This document shows, one piece after another, positions 1-11,494 of a stretch of 64,000 nucleotides of DNA; within the stretch, counting starts at the first letter, position 1; every line of letters starts with the position of its first letter. The stretch is from Conus ventricosus (Eukaryota; Mollusca; Gastropoda; Neogastropoda; Conidae): the NCBI GenBank assembly GCA_018398815.1, contig JAFLJL010004115.1:28600-92599 (forward strand), read 5' to 3'. Position numbers and translations under genes: made by a program. The notes under the pieces were generated by a model. That model was not told where the DNA came from, did no database searches, and saw nothing but the letters and a program-made list of their open reading frames with translations.

Positions 1-159
1 AGATGTGACCAAACAAAATTCCATACTTTTTCCAGGGCTTTTCATAATTTTTTCCAGACCCCAGAATGTGTGTGTGCGTGCACCTCTGTATGTGATTACC
101 ATGCTAAACACACCAGAAAAGAACTGCTTTAATGATAGCAGGGCATTCAATACTTACCA

Positions 160-237
160 AAAAATTTAGTGTGTGTGTGTGTTGTGTGTGGTGTGTGTGC
201 ACGCACATGCGTGAAAAAGTCAGAGACACGGAGACAG

Positions 238-283
<46 letters not shown>

Positions 284-435
284 TATGTGTCTATGTATGT
301 GAGAGAGAAAGAGACAGTGTGTGTGTAAGTGCGAGTGTGAGTGCGCGCGCGCATGTGTGGGTGTAGGTGTGTGAGAGACAAACAGTGTGTGCGTGTGTTT
401 GTGGGAGTGTGTGTGCGTGTGTGTGTGTGTGAGAG
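160..435. repeat. GT- and GA-rich microsatellite tract
   Basis: Alternating TG repeats and an uninterrupted GA run at about 244-281, then further TG and GA blocks. The open frame across it is only repeat translation. Bases 436-720 hold a short GA run near 594-610, a TG run near 630-650 and fragments reading like the 'ttccaggactttt' part of the dispersed repeat at 1.1-1.7 kb. Confidence 0.9.
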
Positions 436-720
436 AGAGATATGGTCAGGTCAGGTAATTAGGACACTAGGCCTCGCGGCCTCTCAACTGTCCTTTCATT
501 TTAATTTGTTGGATGTTCAACATGCTGAGTACTTACAAGCCAATGTGCTCTCCATTCAATTCCGTATTTAAATTTTGACATAATTTTTTGGATAAGAGAG
601 AGAGAGAGAGCGAGTGCGTTAAGACAGCGTGCGTGTGTGTGTGTGTGTATGTACAAGGTTCCTACAGACTTCCAAGAACAAAATTCAAGGAGTTTTCAAG
701 GAGTGCCTTTTCTATTTCGT

Positions 721-1141
721 TACAATACTTGCGTAAAAATTGAAAACAGAAACGGCAGTTTGATTTTTCTGTGTTAAGGCTGATGAAAAAAAAAATTACT
801 TACAATTTGTTTTGTGCAAAGAAAACAAAAAAGTTTTTTTAAAATAATTTTTTTCATCAACCTGAACAGAGAACAGTCAAACTGCCATTTCTTTTTTTTC
901 CAGTTTTTTATCAGAGTGAGTGTGCCTGTCAGTACACCACACATTAGAACATTAACAAACTCAGACTTTTTGTAATGCCAAAACACTAAAATCAGCAAAA
1001 ATATGTCCATTTGTAAGAGAACATACAGACTATGCATGGTGTGTAAGAGACTGGTTGGAGGAAAAAAAGTACAAAAAAAATTATTAAAAAAAAAAAAACT
1101 AGTTAAAAAAAAAGTTTACAAACGTCGTCGCGAGCGTTAAT
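721..1141. other. AT-rich stretch, no gene seen
   Basis: AT-rich with several A and T homopolymers. Two blocks near 740-785 and 840-900 read as imperfect inverted copies of each other (both contain a 'cagtttgatttttctg'-like word or its complement), so a small hairpin is possible. I see no coding signal. Confidence 0.4.
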
Positions 1142-1700
1142 ACCAAGGGAGGTAATTTGTGTGAGTGTGTGTGTGCGAGAGTGGTTGTGCGTGTCTGTTT
1201 TCCCGTGTGTGCTGGGAGTAATCTGCTTCCCCGTGCCTGAGTATGCGGTTTGTGTGCGTGTGTGTGTGTGTGTGTGTGCGTGTGCGTGCGCGCGTGCGTG
1301 TTTTCGTTAGTCCTGTATTGTAAAGCGCTTAGAGCTAATTTAGGATTTGCGCTATAGAAATATTCATTATTATTATTATTTGATCAAAATTGATGAAGTT
1401 ACAAATTACCTCCCTTGGTAATCGTCTGCTAAAACCTCCGGCCAGAGGAAATCTGAAAACCGCGATCATTGTGTGTGATTTAATTTCTGTTTTTATTCCT
1501 ATTTCAATGTTTTTGTAAAGAAACATCAAAGCAAAATTCGATATGATGAAAAAGTTGCACATCTTTTACAAAATTCCAGGACTTTTCCAGACCCATGGCC
1601 ACAAATTACAAAATTCCAAGACTTTTTCCAGCCCTGGAAATGGTTTTTTTTTTCATTTTTCCATACTTTTTTCCAGACTTCCAGGACTCTGTAACGGACC
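1142..1700 (+). repeat. Dispersed repeat R1, copy 1 (split by a SINE)
   Basis: Collinear with 10,121-10,445. It opens with a 17-base inverted repeat (ccaagggaggtaatttg at about 1,143 and its complement caaattacctcccttgg at about 1,401), which is intact around a short loop in copy 2 but pushed apart here by a SINE. It continues through 'cctccggccagaggaaatctg' words and a 'ttccaggacttttccag' segment present in both copies. The palindromic end suggests a MITE or small DNA-transposon derivative. No transposase is encoded. Confidence 0.75.
1160..1377 (+). mobile_element. SINE with TTA-repeat tail inserted in R1
   Basis: The segment is absent from R1 copy 2 at 10 kb and is flanked by the direct repeat ATTTG (1,155-1,159 and 1,378-1,382). 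Its 3' end has the 'gtaaagcgcttagag...gcgctatagaaatattcatt' arrangement followed by (TTA)n. That pattern of a short conserved tail plus a trinucleotide run is typical of SINEs mobilised by L2/CR1-like LINEs. Its 5' half is overrun by GT microsatellite (1,160-1,300), so an internal Pol III promoter is not visible. Confidence 0.6.
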
Positions 1701-1708
1701 CTGTGCGC

Positions 1709-1709
<1 letters not shown>

Positions 1710-1753
<44 letters not shown>

Positions 1754-1757
1754 ACTC
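1710..1757. repeat. (GA)n microsatellite
   Basis: About 22 GA units followed by imperfect GA, abutting the end of R1 copy 1. Confidence 0.9.
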
Positions 1758-2733
1758 CGTCTCTCCTCCTTTATCATGATGCCAAGAGTCAATGTAACTT
1801 GTACTCCCACCTCAAATTCGACGCAAGATGGGCGTTGAATCTTGTGCCGAATTTGTCAAGAAAAGTGATTTGCGCGTTCTTCATTTCGTTGTCCTGAATG
1901 TTGTTTATCTTGCCTGAAGAAGACGTAAGAGGTCGACACGTCGTGTTTTGACTTGTAATTTGTTTGTCCCCGTTCTCTGGCGAATTTGTTTGAACATTAG
2001 CTAATAAAAAACCAACAAAACCCACTTTATTACCTTACTAGGTTGTCAGGCACTTTGGGCATCCCTTGCAGCCTAAACTGCCCTGGGGAGGAGACAATTT
2101 TGGCAGTGGAGAACAGCATGGGTAGCCTATGCTGTCCATGGGTGTGTCGGTGGGAGACGGTACAGGCTTACCCATGCTATCTGGGGAGACAGGTCGGAAC
2201 AGGCAGATAACTTCAGCTGTAACTCTGGCTCTCAAACCATCAACTTTTTATCTGACTTCATAGATCGAAGATACAATTGCTAATCATGGTCGATCTGCGT
2301 GGTACTGTTGTCGTGCGTACAAATACTGAAGTTTGCAAGGACCATCAATGGGAGATTCGATTAACTCACAGTCGTAAACTGAAGGTTCACCTCGTGTGCG
2401 ACCTATCATACGAGTTTACAGATCTCAGCCATGGTGTGCGTGAAATGTGTGTGCATGTTAGCCACAGAGTACCTACTCGAGTAATGTATTCTCCAAAATA
2501 ACCTTAGTTACAATTTTATAAGAAACGTTCAACTGATCCTAACTGAATTATAGGCCGAGTTTTGGAATGATAGAACGTTGGTTAACTTCACAGATAGCAC
2601 TGTGATCCAGTTGGCCACTTTCACAAACCTTGGCAATATGACCCTGGCACGTTCCTCTTTCATTTCCTGTTGGCCTTACTGCTAGTCACATTGTGAAGCA
2701 CTCAACGCAGGGGATCCATCATGCGTGGTAGTT

Positions 2734-2817
2734 TTGTTGACCCTCTAATGAATGTCTTCATGAAACCCAATTTGTTTGTTGACCCTCTAATGAATGTCTT
2801 CATGAAACCCAATTTGT
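2734..2817. repeat. Exact tandem duplication, 42-bp unit x2
   Basis: Two adjacent copies of a 42-bp unit beginning ttgttgaccctctaatgaat, identical over nearly their whole length. Confidence 0.9.
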
Positions 2818-3420
2818 TAACCGAACTGTAACTTTGACCAATCTAGTCACCTTTCAGTGACGACGGAAGCATGTCTATTGCCATCAACAAATTCATATTG
2901 AATGGACGAGTTACTTTTTCTATGCCCCCTTCCTCCCCCAGCAACACAAGTTTCAAAGCAAAACTGGATCTGCAGACAGAAACGACAATGAGGTTCCAGG
3001 CATGGCAGATTATGGAATGAAAAAAATGCAGCTTCATTTGATCTCCGTTTCAATATGAACACATACACATCTATCATTTTTTATCTACAATAGAACAGAT
3101 GTATTTGAAACTCCTCTAACTATGGGGGGGAGGTCAAATGTCAACTTCTTGGGAGCAGGATCACGAACAGGCTTGCAAATGTTTTATCCATACTAAATTT
3201 TGTATCGAGGACTTGCACAGAATGACTCTGACCCAGAAAACCATGAACGAGACTGACTTGGCAATGGTATAAAAAAGCAAACAAAGTCAAACAGTTTATC
3301 AATGAAAGACCCCATCGCTATTTACACTAGGCCACCATCAGCTGAAAAACAAAGCAATCTAGATCACATTCTGATCAAATAAAATACAAACTAGATGACA
3401 CAGATTCATTACTTTAGTGA

Positions 3421-3524
3421 CCTACTTTGGAGGAAAAACAACCACCAGGTTATCATTTGGTTTTTGACTGAACCTACTTTGGAGGAAAAACAACCACCAG
3501 GTTATCATTTGGTTTTTGACTGAA
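3421..3524. repeat. Exact tandem duplication, 52-bp unit x2
   Basis: Two adjacent copies of a unit beginning cctactttggaggaaaaaca, identical over 52 bases. Confidence 0.9.
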
Positions 3525-3606
3525 GTTTGGACTTGGTGTGCACCTCTCGTCTTTTTGAGTGTGCCTGTAAATCATCAGGCACAGAAGTTCAGGGATAACT
3601 TATAGG

Positions 3607-3690
3607 CACTGTTTGCATTATTTATTCATGCATACTCTCTCTTGTAGTCACCGTTTGCATTATTCATGCATACTACCTGTCATGTTCCTG
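3607..3690. repeat. Imperfect tandem duplication, about 42-bp unit x2
   Basis: The words 'gtttgcattat' and 'ttcatgcatact' recur 42 bases apart, with a four-base difference between the copies. Confidence 0.7.
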
Positions 3691-6600
3691 ATTGGTTTGT
3701 CATATTAAGATCAATATCTAAAGTATGGAAATTGGTTCAGTTTTTGATGGATTCTCTTGAAAAAGAACATTGTCACATGACCAAATTAAATGTTTGCAAC
3801 ACAGATCAAATATATACCATACAATCCTTGTAATAGGTAAGAAAATTTAAAAGATCACTTTTTGACCGTTTACTTTCACTGACCAACACATCCATGAGAA
3901 CAAGTCTGGTGTGTTTGATTCAATGCTACTTAGGGTCTACCAAAGTATTTCTCAGCCCCCATGGGTCGTTAGTTTACCTGGGTTTTTATGTAAATTATGT
4001 CCTAACTTCCCTGTGCAAGTTTTGTTCTTACCATGATCCACCGACCTTTCACTTTTCTCCTTCCTTAGTCTTAAGGCACAACAACAGAGTATTCCTTCGA
4101 ACACTTGTCTAAATGATAGTTCTCATTCCAGTTTGAATTTCCTCTTCTTGGCAAGTTTCATGTCCAAGTCGCGGGTATCAGCAAGTGCATGACGACTGTC
4201 TGGATGAAGTGATGGCACCTGTCTGGATGAAAGTGATGGCACCCTCTAGAGGTGAATGGCCCTCTCACGGTGGTTCTGCAACTATGCTATGCTCATCGCC
4301 AGTAAGGTGCTTTGTAGGCTGGCACCATGTGCATAGTGGGATCAGAACAGGCTCCACTGAACAACACTGAAGAGACTTGGCAAGCACAGTAATGTCTCCA
4401 TCTTAAGGATAGCATCATGACAATTGATACCGACTACACCCTTTGGACTGCTTGAGAGCGAGCTGGTCAAGATCAGGCGTGCTGTGCTTGGGGGGGCCTG
4501 CTGGAATGAGCAGTTTAGGCGTAATGCCCAATTAACCCTTTAGAATACCTTTTGCAAGAGGGTGTGCCCCACACCCAGGACGCCCAATAAAAGAGAAAAA
4601 ACAATCGAAAACTCCTTTTGTATCGCTCTGAAATTTTAAGAGTTTCCTCAAGAACCTTAAAGTCTTGAGCTCAGAAAAATTTTATTAAAAGTGTGTAGAA
4701 ATAGTAATGACGTAATAGAGTGCATCGTTTGAACTAGTGAAACGACGATCACGGGGGACTGGTACAACTCCATACTTTTTAAAGAGTAAAGACTACTCAC
4801 AATCCTATCCATAGCGCAAACGGGTAGTCACACCCAGGCGCGAGAGAAGGCATGGCAGTCTTTCTGTGCGATCCATCTCACGCGGGTCTTGATGGGTGGT
4901 AGCTCATTCCCTTGGCAACCGTCTGCTCAGCTGACAACACACGCATACAGTGGCACAGAGAAGAAAAGGAAGAGAGAGAAGAGCGCATTTCGCTTCCAGC
5001 CAACACTGTACCACGGCAGCAGCAGTACTTATGACGTCAAAATATTCATATTGTGTTTTGACACCAAGAAACCAAGAAAATGTAAGGGTGTTAAACGATT
5101 AATAATGGTGTTGAAAAATAAATAATAGATGAATATAAAAAAACGGGTAAAATAGATGCTACAAAACCCCTGCTATGAAGTGTTCAATTCTGTCTCAGCA
5201 ACACGAATGCTAACGTCATGAAATCCCCGCGAAACGTGTAGTGTAAACAGAAGCCGTGACGAGCACTTTATTATCTTGAAAGAATTTTACTGTAGTAGGC
5301 TGCAATTCCCTCCAGATTTTAGTTTCTACGTGCCTCTTGATGCTCCTTTGTTATGTTGAAACATCTACATAACCGGGAAGAGGGTGCACCTGAAATGAAA
5401 TGGCCCCCCCTCTCATTTTGTACCACCAAACAAAATGTAGTTAGCAATAAATGTGTGCGTATGAGGTGTGTGTGTTTATGGTGTGAGCGCGCCAGCAACA
5501 TTTTTGAGTGTGTATACTTTAATACTTGTTGCATGTATTGATATATGAGTGTGATGGTGTTTGTGTTTTATTTTGCAGAGTAGCAAATGTAAAAAAAGTT
5601 ATGTAAAAAACAAAAAAAATGTGGAAGTACTTGGTGGAAAGTTTTGCATCGTTTGCTTATTGAGTCAGCACTGAACACTTCCACATTGTTAACAATAGAT
5701 TTTTGATGTTTTCTGATATTGGGGTACCTTTGGCTTATAATTGGACTCTTCTATTCCAGAGAAACAAGCCACGAACCACCATGCCGACGCCCAATCTGAA
5801 TGTGGCTTATCACACCAGTCATGGAATCTATCCAGAGAATGCCTCTGTGTGTGTTGTTTGCGTGCGAGCCGTGCGTGTGTGTGTGTGCCGTTGCGAGTGT
5901 GTTGCGCATCAAGTGTGTATGAGACAAAGAGAAAGACAGACGACACAGCTAGAGAGAAAGAATAGACATACAGACATAGCAGAAAGAGAGAGAATAATGT
6001 TTTATTGTGCCAAATGAATGCTGCAGACAATGGTACACCCAGGCCTTGAACAAAATAATAGACAGATAGATGAATAAAACCATAATAAAATAAAAAAACA
6101 GTACAATATTAACTTCTAAACACACACCGCACACATACACATACATGCTGGGGATTCAAGTGCACCATACTCACCCGACACATAGATCAAATCAAACCAT
6201 ATCACATGAAAACATTTTAATGACGAGATAACACATGAGCACATTGAAAGCAGACAGAAAGACCATGCACACGTGCAACAATTTGGGCTTCATTTTGCAA
6301 AAAGAAACATATCTGAAGTGTGTCCCATGTGCAGCCAAGTGTCTCCAGCAGGAATGATGTGGCTAAACTTTGATACATCTTCAGGTTTTGCACTAATGCA
6401 CTGTGCATCAACGGCTTTCACGAAAATGCATTTTGGTGGAAAGGAAATACATCATTGAAAGCAAAAGGTCATAAGCCATTTATCTGTCACTCCATCTCGA
6501 TCTCCCCCCCCCCTCCTTCGAATGAGACTATCAACCTAGCACCTTGTATGGAACACATTCATCTTCTTTTCTTCGCACACTCATTATCACCAGCACAAAT

Positions 6601-6767
6601 TCCTCTCATGTGTACACAATTTCCTAAAATCTTTTATCATCAGTCATGTATCAGTAGTGTATAAGTTCAAATGCAATCACAGGGTATTGTGTGCTGACAA
6701 TCAGGAACCTATGTGGCATATAAACAGATGAACAGTTGGTTTTGTGAACATGCAGTAACTTTCAGAC

Positions 6768-6835
6768 AGACAGAGAGAGAAGAGAGAGAGAAACAGACAG
6801 AGAGAGAGAGAGAGAAGAGAGAAGAGAGAGAGCAG
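6768..6835. repeat. (GA)n microsatellite
   Basis: Interrupted GA run next to the candidate exon that begins at 6,866. Confidence 0.9.
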
Positions 6836-6865
6836 GTAATATGTCTTGTATGTATAAATGATTAC

Positions 6866-6944
6866 TGAGCTGCACCGCTTTGCACATCATGACACGGGGC
6901 CTCCATGTAGCTTTGGCCAGGTCCTTCATGGTGACGTGGTAACC
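6866..6944 (-). CDS. Candidate exon d of an unrecognised minus-strand gene
   Basis: On the minus strand a good acceptor (a T-rich run ending TTTCAG) precedes a 79-bp block open in frame as GYHVTMKDLAKATWRPRVMM..., a protein-like composition unlike the surrounding AT-rich DNA. A weak donor (GTAATC) follows. A second frame is also open, so the phase is not settled. It lies about 290 bp downstream of candidate exon c. I cannot name the protein, and a remnant of a transposon gene is the alternative. Confidence 0.35.
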
Positions 6945-7231
6945 CTGAAACACACCAGTGTCGCCTGTAGTGACACCAAGCAAAAAAAAATTGCATAACA
7001 CAGAGCACAACCATTCTCAGTCTATATGTTTGCAAAAGAATATCAGTCAAAAGTTTTGGTATGCTCATGAGAGAAGTCATTACAGTTGTATATAGACTCA
7101 GACACAATTACTTAATTCCTTTGCCTTTAACAGTTGTCTGCCAATACATACTGTGAAAAAAAAAAAGTTAAACAGCTTTATGCATGAGAAGGCAACAGTA
7201 TCCATGACAAAATGTCTATCTCAGGCATTAC

Positions 7232-7364
7232 CAGGTCGATGGTATTGGCAATCAAATGCCCGCATCAGGTGGGTATGCCGAAGCGCTTGCGCAGCGGGCC
7301 TCCCGCACCTCCTTTCCGGGGTAGACGAGGGTGACTTTAACCCCCGTGTTGAGTTTTGCACAAA
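7232..7364 (-). CDS. Candidate exon c of an unrecognised minus-strand gene
   Basis: The acceptor TTCTTTTTCAG is strong; a donor GTAATG follows at about 7,231. The GC content jumps compared with the flanks. Read in the phase that joins candidate exon b after removing one G from a seven-G run there, it gives CAKLNTGVKVTLVYPGKEVR, then loses frame near 7,290, where the neighbouring frame continues as LRKRFGIPT. I infer a one-base error inside the block. The 3' boundary is therefore uncertain. Function unknown. Confidence 0.4.
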
Positions 7365-7857
7365 CTGAAAAAGAAAAATGCATTCGATATAAAAAAATGG
7401 GACAAAGAGAAAGAACTGGTAGCAGTATGTGTGACGTGAAAAGACATAAAGTAACAGGAATGTTCACTTTTTTTAACATATCTTAAGACAAAATTGTACC
7501 ATTTCCTCGGTTGCATCTTTTTATGCCAATCATCAAATAAATTTTCTTGCAATGCCCTTATCAACAGTGCATGTGATGTCACTTGAAAATGTCATTCAAG
7601 TTGAATTACTTATGTTGAGAACCTTAGATGCTTCCTGCTTTTTTAGCAGGCATAAAGCAGAGCTTTGTTCTGGTCTTTTTGTCTGTATGTGAACAGATCA
7701 TGGTTTGAATCACTACATCATACAGAATTTTTATCATAGCTTTATCAATCTACTTTGAGTCTTCTTGGACCATGTCGTTATAGTTTTAACATAACAAAAA
7801 TATTACTGAATAAATGATATGTGAACATTATGAAACTTGTCCTATTTTTTATACATC

Positions 7858-8065
7858 CTCTCTCTCTCTGTTTCTCTCTCCCCCTGTCTGTCTCTTCTCT
7901 TTGCCTAATTTTCTGTCTCTTTCTGCTTCTCTATCAGTCCTCTCTCATCTCTTCTGTCCTGTATCGCATTCTCCCTCTGTTCTCTGTTTCTGTCTCTCTA
8001 TCTCCCTTCTCTGCATCTCCCTCTGAGTTGTGAGTGGTGTGTGTGTGTGTGAGTGTGTGGTGTGT
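7858..8065. repeat. CT-rich low-complexity tract followed by GT repeat
   Basis: Imperfect (TC)n over about 170 bases, then (TG)n at about 8,037-8,063. Long open frames on both strands here are repeat artefacts. Confidence 0.85.
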
Positions 8066-8091
8066 ACCAAAGATGAATAAAAAATGCTTAC

Positions 8092-8184
8092 CTTGAAGCT
8101 CCCCCCCAGAGCCCGATGTACACACCTCCATCCTGCTGCACCCACATAAACAGAATGTTGGGCAAGACCCGGGCCATAGTAAAT
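8092..8184 (-). CDS. Candidate exon b of an unrecognised minus-strand gene
   Basis: On the minus strand this 93-bp block sits between a clean acceptor (GGTTTCAG) and a clean donor (AAG/GTAAGC). In the phase supplied by candidate exon a it reads FTMARVLPNILFMWVQQDGG, then VYIGLWG, a hydrophobic stretch followed by a glycine- and aromatic-rich segment. A run of seven G near its end probably contains one extra base, because removing one makes the frame continue smoothly into exon c. I recognise no domain. Two good splice sites and a matched upstream phase make it the most convincing of the four blocks. Confidence 0.5.
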
Positions 8185-8454
8185 CTGAAACCAAAGGTCA
8201 ACATTTTCAATTCAATCATATTGCTTTTCAAAGCTTACCATAATAAAATTTTCAGAAATAGAAGCAGTATCAACTGATATAAGCATACTGTTTTAACCTC
8301 ATTCATTCTCCTTCATCTATAGCTAGTTCATGAAATATAACAATACAAAAAAGGACAAAGCAGTTTTGATTTCAAAACTGGGGGGTCAAAGAAATCAATA
8401 TAGAAAAGCAAACTACACTAAAGTCTAATACAACACAGCACAGACGTGTTGCAT

Positions 8455-8640
8455 GCAACAAACACACATACACACATACAGAATGTCACTACCCACACAC
8501 ACAACAGATCCGACACATGCACAAGCAAATATTCACACACACATACACACACACACACACACAATCACACAGATGCACATACACACACACACACACACCT
8601 CACGACACACAAACACACACAACGCACGCACAGATCGACC
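8455..8640. repeat. (CA)n-rich microsatellite
   Basis: Interrupted CA/ACAC arrays. Frames rich in His and Thr across it are artefacts. Confidence 0.9.
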
Positions 8641-8985
8641 CATACCCCTGCATATTTTTCACGACAACAACACATACCCCGCTCATTGTAAACATGATGC
8701 GCTCGTGCGAACACACACTCCCCATGAAGAAAAAGCAAATTAACTTCAGTTGTTCAACATATCGACGCTTGAATACGTGAATTTTGTGGGTGGTGGGCTC
8801 AATTTTACCCTTCACCGAACAGGTCAGCGTACGAAAAGTTTCGGAAAACTTTTCGTCGGCATTTTTATAACAATCACGAGACCCTCCTAACACATAAGAA
8901 CAGTCCCTAGAAAGTTCATAGGCAATGCTTACGTTTTAACTTTAACTAGTGACAAAGGACCGTATTCTGTGAATGTGTAACTTAC

Positions 8986-9196
8986 CCCAACACCTCAAAA
9001 CTTTCTTCACTCACACACCAAACACAGCTGCAGCCAAGTTGTCCCTGGTAGCACTGGACCGGTGCTAGCAGCAACTCTCCCCTTTCACGGGAAAGGCACA
9101 CCGCGGTGTTTAGCAACCGGCACAGGCTGGCCCCATTGCGGCTGTTAGAACGAGTCTGGTTGTTCGCACACCCACATAGCAAGGATCTCCATATGC
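8986..9196 (-). CDS. Candidate exon a, cysteine-rich, unrecognised gene
   Basis: A 211-bp minus-strand block bounded by acceptor CCTTTTCAG and donor GTAAGT. Only one frame is open throughout. It has eight cysteines in about 70 residues and ends ...QLGCSCVWCVSEESFEVLG. The CxCVWCV cluster near the end loosely resembles the CWCV core of thyroglobulin type-1 repeats, but the expected QC pair and the final cysteine are not visible, so I do not assign that domain. The donor leaves two bases, which candidate exon b completes. A non-coding 5' exon is possible. Confidence 0.4.
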
Positions 9197-9612
9197 CTGA
9201 AAAGGCTCTTGACGAGGCATGGAGTTGTGCACCCTTGCGATCGTTTCCGTTTAGTCAAAGTCGTGATCCGTAAAGGTTAAATGGTGGATGAAACAGAAAA
9301 AAAAAAAATCTCAAACACCTGATCCTGTTACGACTTAGTATCCCCCATCCGGCCTTTTTGAAGGCAAAATAGGTTTGATGTCAGTATTAAACTGTGTCCA
9401 TTTTTTTCTGTCTTTGTATCCATCACGTATCCGTTACAGGAATGCTTAACAGGATAAAAATCTGTTACACGTTAGGCCAACGATTTTCATCTAACATAAA
9501 AACTACAGTGAAATTGAAAACAATGCCACGAATCAACAATTACTATCCTTTTTGCATTGTCGTTTCACCATGTGGCTAATCTAAATTTAATTATTATTGG
9601 TTACCTTTTTCC

Positions 9613-9941
9613 TTCTTTCTTTTGTAACTGAAGGTAAAGGGATACACTTTCAAGTTGCCATGAACAAGGACTGTTCTCTGGCTGAAGAAGTCAATAGGCA
9701 TGTTATGAATTGGTCTGACCAACATATGACGGCAGGGGAGTTGCAGAAAAAAGTTTTGGGAACAATGCTTCAATCAACGAACCCATTTACCCGTCAAATT
9801 TTACCGCACAGAACACAAGTGGTGGGTAATGGATGTTGTGAAAACCACCGTGTCAAACAAGAGTCCACAGTCCCAGTAGCGTACTTTACAAGACCTTGTA
9901 TTGCAATCATTTTCACTGAACCTTCACGCTGGTTTAATTAA
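9613..9941 (+). CDS. Candidate terminal exon of an unrecognised plus-strand gene
   Basis: A frame open for over 110 codons ends at a TAA near 9,940. An acceptor-like T-rich run ending CTGAAG lies at its start. It reads FQVAMNKDCSLAEEVNRHVM, then mixed polar residues including LQKKVLGTMLQSTNPFTRQ, which looks like genuine protein rather than repeat translation. Near 9,810 the neighbouring frame (YRTEHKWWVMDVVKTTVSN) looks equally protein-like, so a frameshift is likely and the true stop may be earlier. AATAAA signals follow at 10,055 and 10,077. The downstream sequence recurs at 15.4 kb, which favours a TE or retrocopy gene over a unique host gene. Confidence 0.4.
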
Positions 9942-9945
9942 CATA

Positions 9946-10120
9946 CTATTAAGTACTGTAGTCTGTTGAATAACGTAGGAAAGTTTGAAAAAATATTTAT
10001 GTGTTGTATGGATATGCATAACTTTTCAACAGTAATTTGAACATGACATTGCAGAATAAAAATTGTTAGTAACTTAATAAAGAATTTTACGAAAACAGAA
10101 CTTGTGTGCTTCTTGTAAAA
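9946..10120 (+). repeat. Dispersed repeat R2, copy 1
   Basis: Alignable with 15,440-15,612: shared words include 'cttttcaac', 'gcagaataa' and 'aataaagaa', ending in 'aaaacagaactt'. It corresponds to the 3' untranslated part of the frame at 9.6-9.9 kb and contains two poly(A) signals. Confidence 0.7.
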
Positions 10121-10445
10121 ACCAAGGGAGGTAATTTGATCAAAATTGAAGTTACAAATTACCTCTCCTTGGTAATCGTCTGCAAAAACCTCCGGCCAGA
10201 GGAAATCTGAAAACGCGATCATTGTGCGTGATCAATTTCTCCTGCTTTATTCCTAATCAATGTTTTTGTAAAGAAACCGCTCAAAGCAAAATTCGACATC
10301 AAGAAAAAAGTATTTGCACATCTTTATAACAAAAATCAGGGCTTTTTCCAGATCCATGGCCCCAAATTACAATTCCAAGCTTTTTTCACCCTGGCAATGG
10401 TTTTTTTCATTTTCCATATTTTTCCAACTTCCAGACACTGTACAT
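10121..10445 (+). repeat. Dispersed repeat R1, copy 2 (uninterrupted)
   Basis: Shows the intact palindromic head: ccaagggaggtaatttg at 10,122 and its near-complement at about 10,154, around a short loop. The body matches 1,420-1,700 base for base apart from small indels. Confidence 0.75.
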
Positions 10446-11355
10446 ACCCTGAATACAGAGGGAATGAAGGGGGTGGGATGGCTAAGGCGCAGGTTTGGTT
10501 TTTGACAAGTAATGAACACCACTATACATCAGATGACATGATAAAGTAATAAATTTAACTCCACTTATGCTTCAGATGAAAACGGAGGTTTAAAAGCAAA
10601 ACCATTTTCCGAATATATGTTTGTCAACATGCCACATAAATAACATGTGACTTTATTTTCTCTATTCTCGAATACATTATCATCCCCCTTCAGACCCCCC
10701 CCCCCCCCTCCCTTCCAAAAAAAATTTTGAAATCCTGATTTTTTCATTAAAATTGGGATTTCTGGAGATACTTTCCTCTTTTCTACATTATGGGAATTCA
10801 AAGTAAAAACTTTGAGAGGTTGGCAGCTATGTGGGTCAACAAGCCAGTGTAACAAGAGACATTTTTCCACATAGGAGCATCTGATCATGTGGAGATGTAA
10901 AGGAGCTGGCAAAGGACTGGCCGTGACCCGTTTACAAGCCTGAAGACAGCAACATTGCTGGACTCAGTCACTATGTGGAATCCTGCCTTTTCCGACCTCA
11001 GTGAGGAGGGGCTTTCACTGTGGTTCACAAATGGTACGCAGACTGACTTCATTTTTTCTCAAGACTCGGGAGATGCCGTCTGTTCCAACCTGCTGCCTGC
11101 TATGCAAATAGCTTGGCAGTTTTATGCCCAGATTGCACAATGAGAAGGGAATATCATTGCAGTAACATAACCACGTGGTATTGACTACCAATACACTTAA
11201 TTGCTTGACCAACTCATTTCCCACTTTTGCCCAAATCTTTTTATGAATACAGTATCACACTCACACTCAATGGTCATTATCAGTACAAGGAAAACTCATC
11301 AGATGAAAACTGAAACAGCACAGTAGGTCTGTTCTAATTCCATAGCAGAAACCGT
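10446..11355. other. No gene seen; C homopolymer
   Basis: Contains a run of about 14 C at 10,697. Short open frames on both strands show no recognisable protein character. Confidence 0.4.
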
Positions 11356-11494
11356 CTACTTTTTGCTGACTTTCTTCCTGAACGTTTGGCTGCCAGGCGT
11401 CTTCTGGAAGCCTTCAGCACTTTCCCAAACTCCAGCGATGACCATGGCGGTTCCGCGGCAACACATTTCAGTGTCTTCAGTATCAGTGTTGATT
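11356..11494 (-). CDS. Weak candidate terminal exon
   Basis: On the minus strand an acceptor-like TCCTAG precedes 45 open codons that include TEMCCRGTAMVIAGVWESAE and end SQTFRKKVSKK then a TAG stop. Another frame through the same block is rich in Arg and Lys. There is no supporting poly(A) context. It lies between candidate exons at 17 and 9 kb but would terminate that transcript, so it would have to be an alternative end or unrelated. Confidence 0.2.

Larger units (their letters stand above)
1758..6767. other. Non-coding stretch with short tandem duplications
   Basis: No frame here looks coding. It holds the three tandem duplications listed separately and a possible TTAA-type transposon end at 4,532 (TTAACCCTTTAG) with no partner found. 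GT-rich microsatellite lies near 5,450-5,480 and 5,845-5,915. The 2,040-2,235 block has a GC-richer open minus frame of 65 codons with four cysteines that I cannot assign. Confidence 0.5.

Noticed and set aside
4532..5160. Another piggyBac-like element starting at the TTAACCCTTTAG word
   Set aside because: No complementary terminus ending in TTAA and no transposase-like frame were found downstream.
8446..8743. His/Thr-rich frames that could suggest a metal-binding protein
   Set aside because: They are translations of a CA microsatellite in each frame.
8986..9196. Thyroglobulin type-1 domain in candidate exon a
   Set aside because: Only the CxCVWCV cluster fits. The PQC, QC and final cysteine spacing of the family is not there, so the resemblance is too weak to name.
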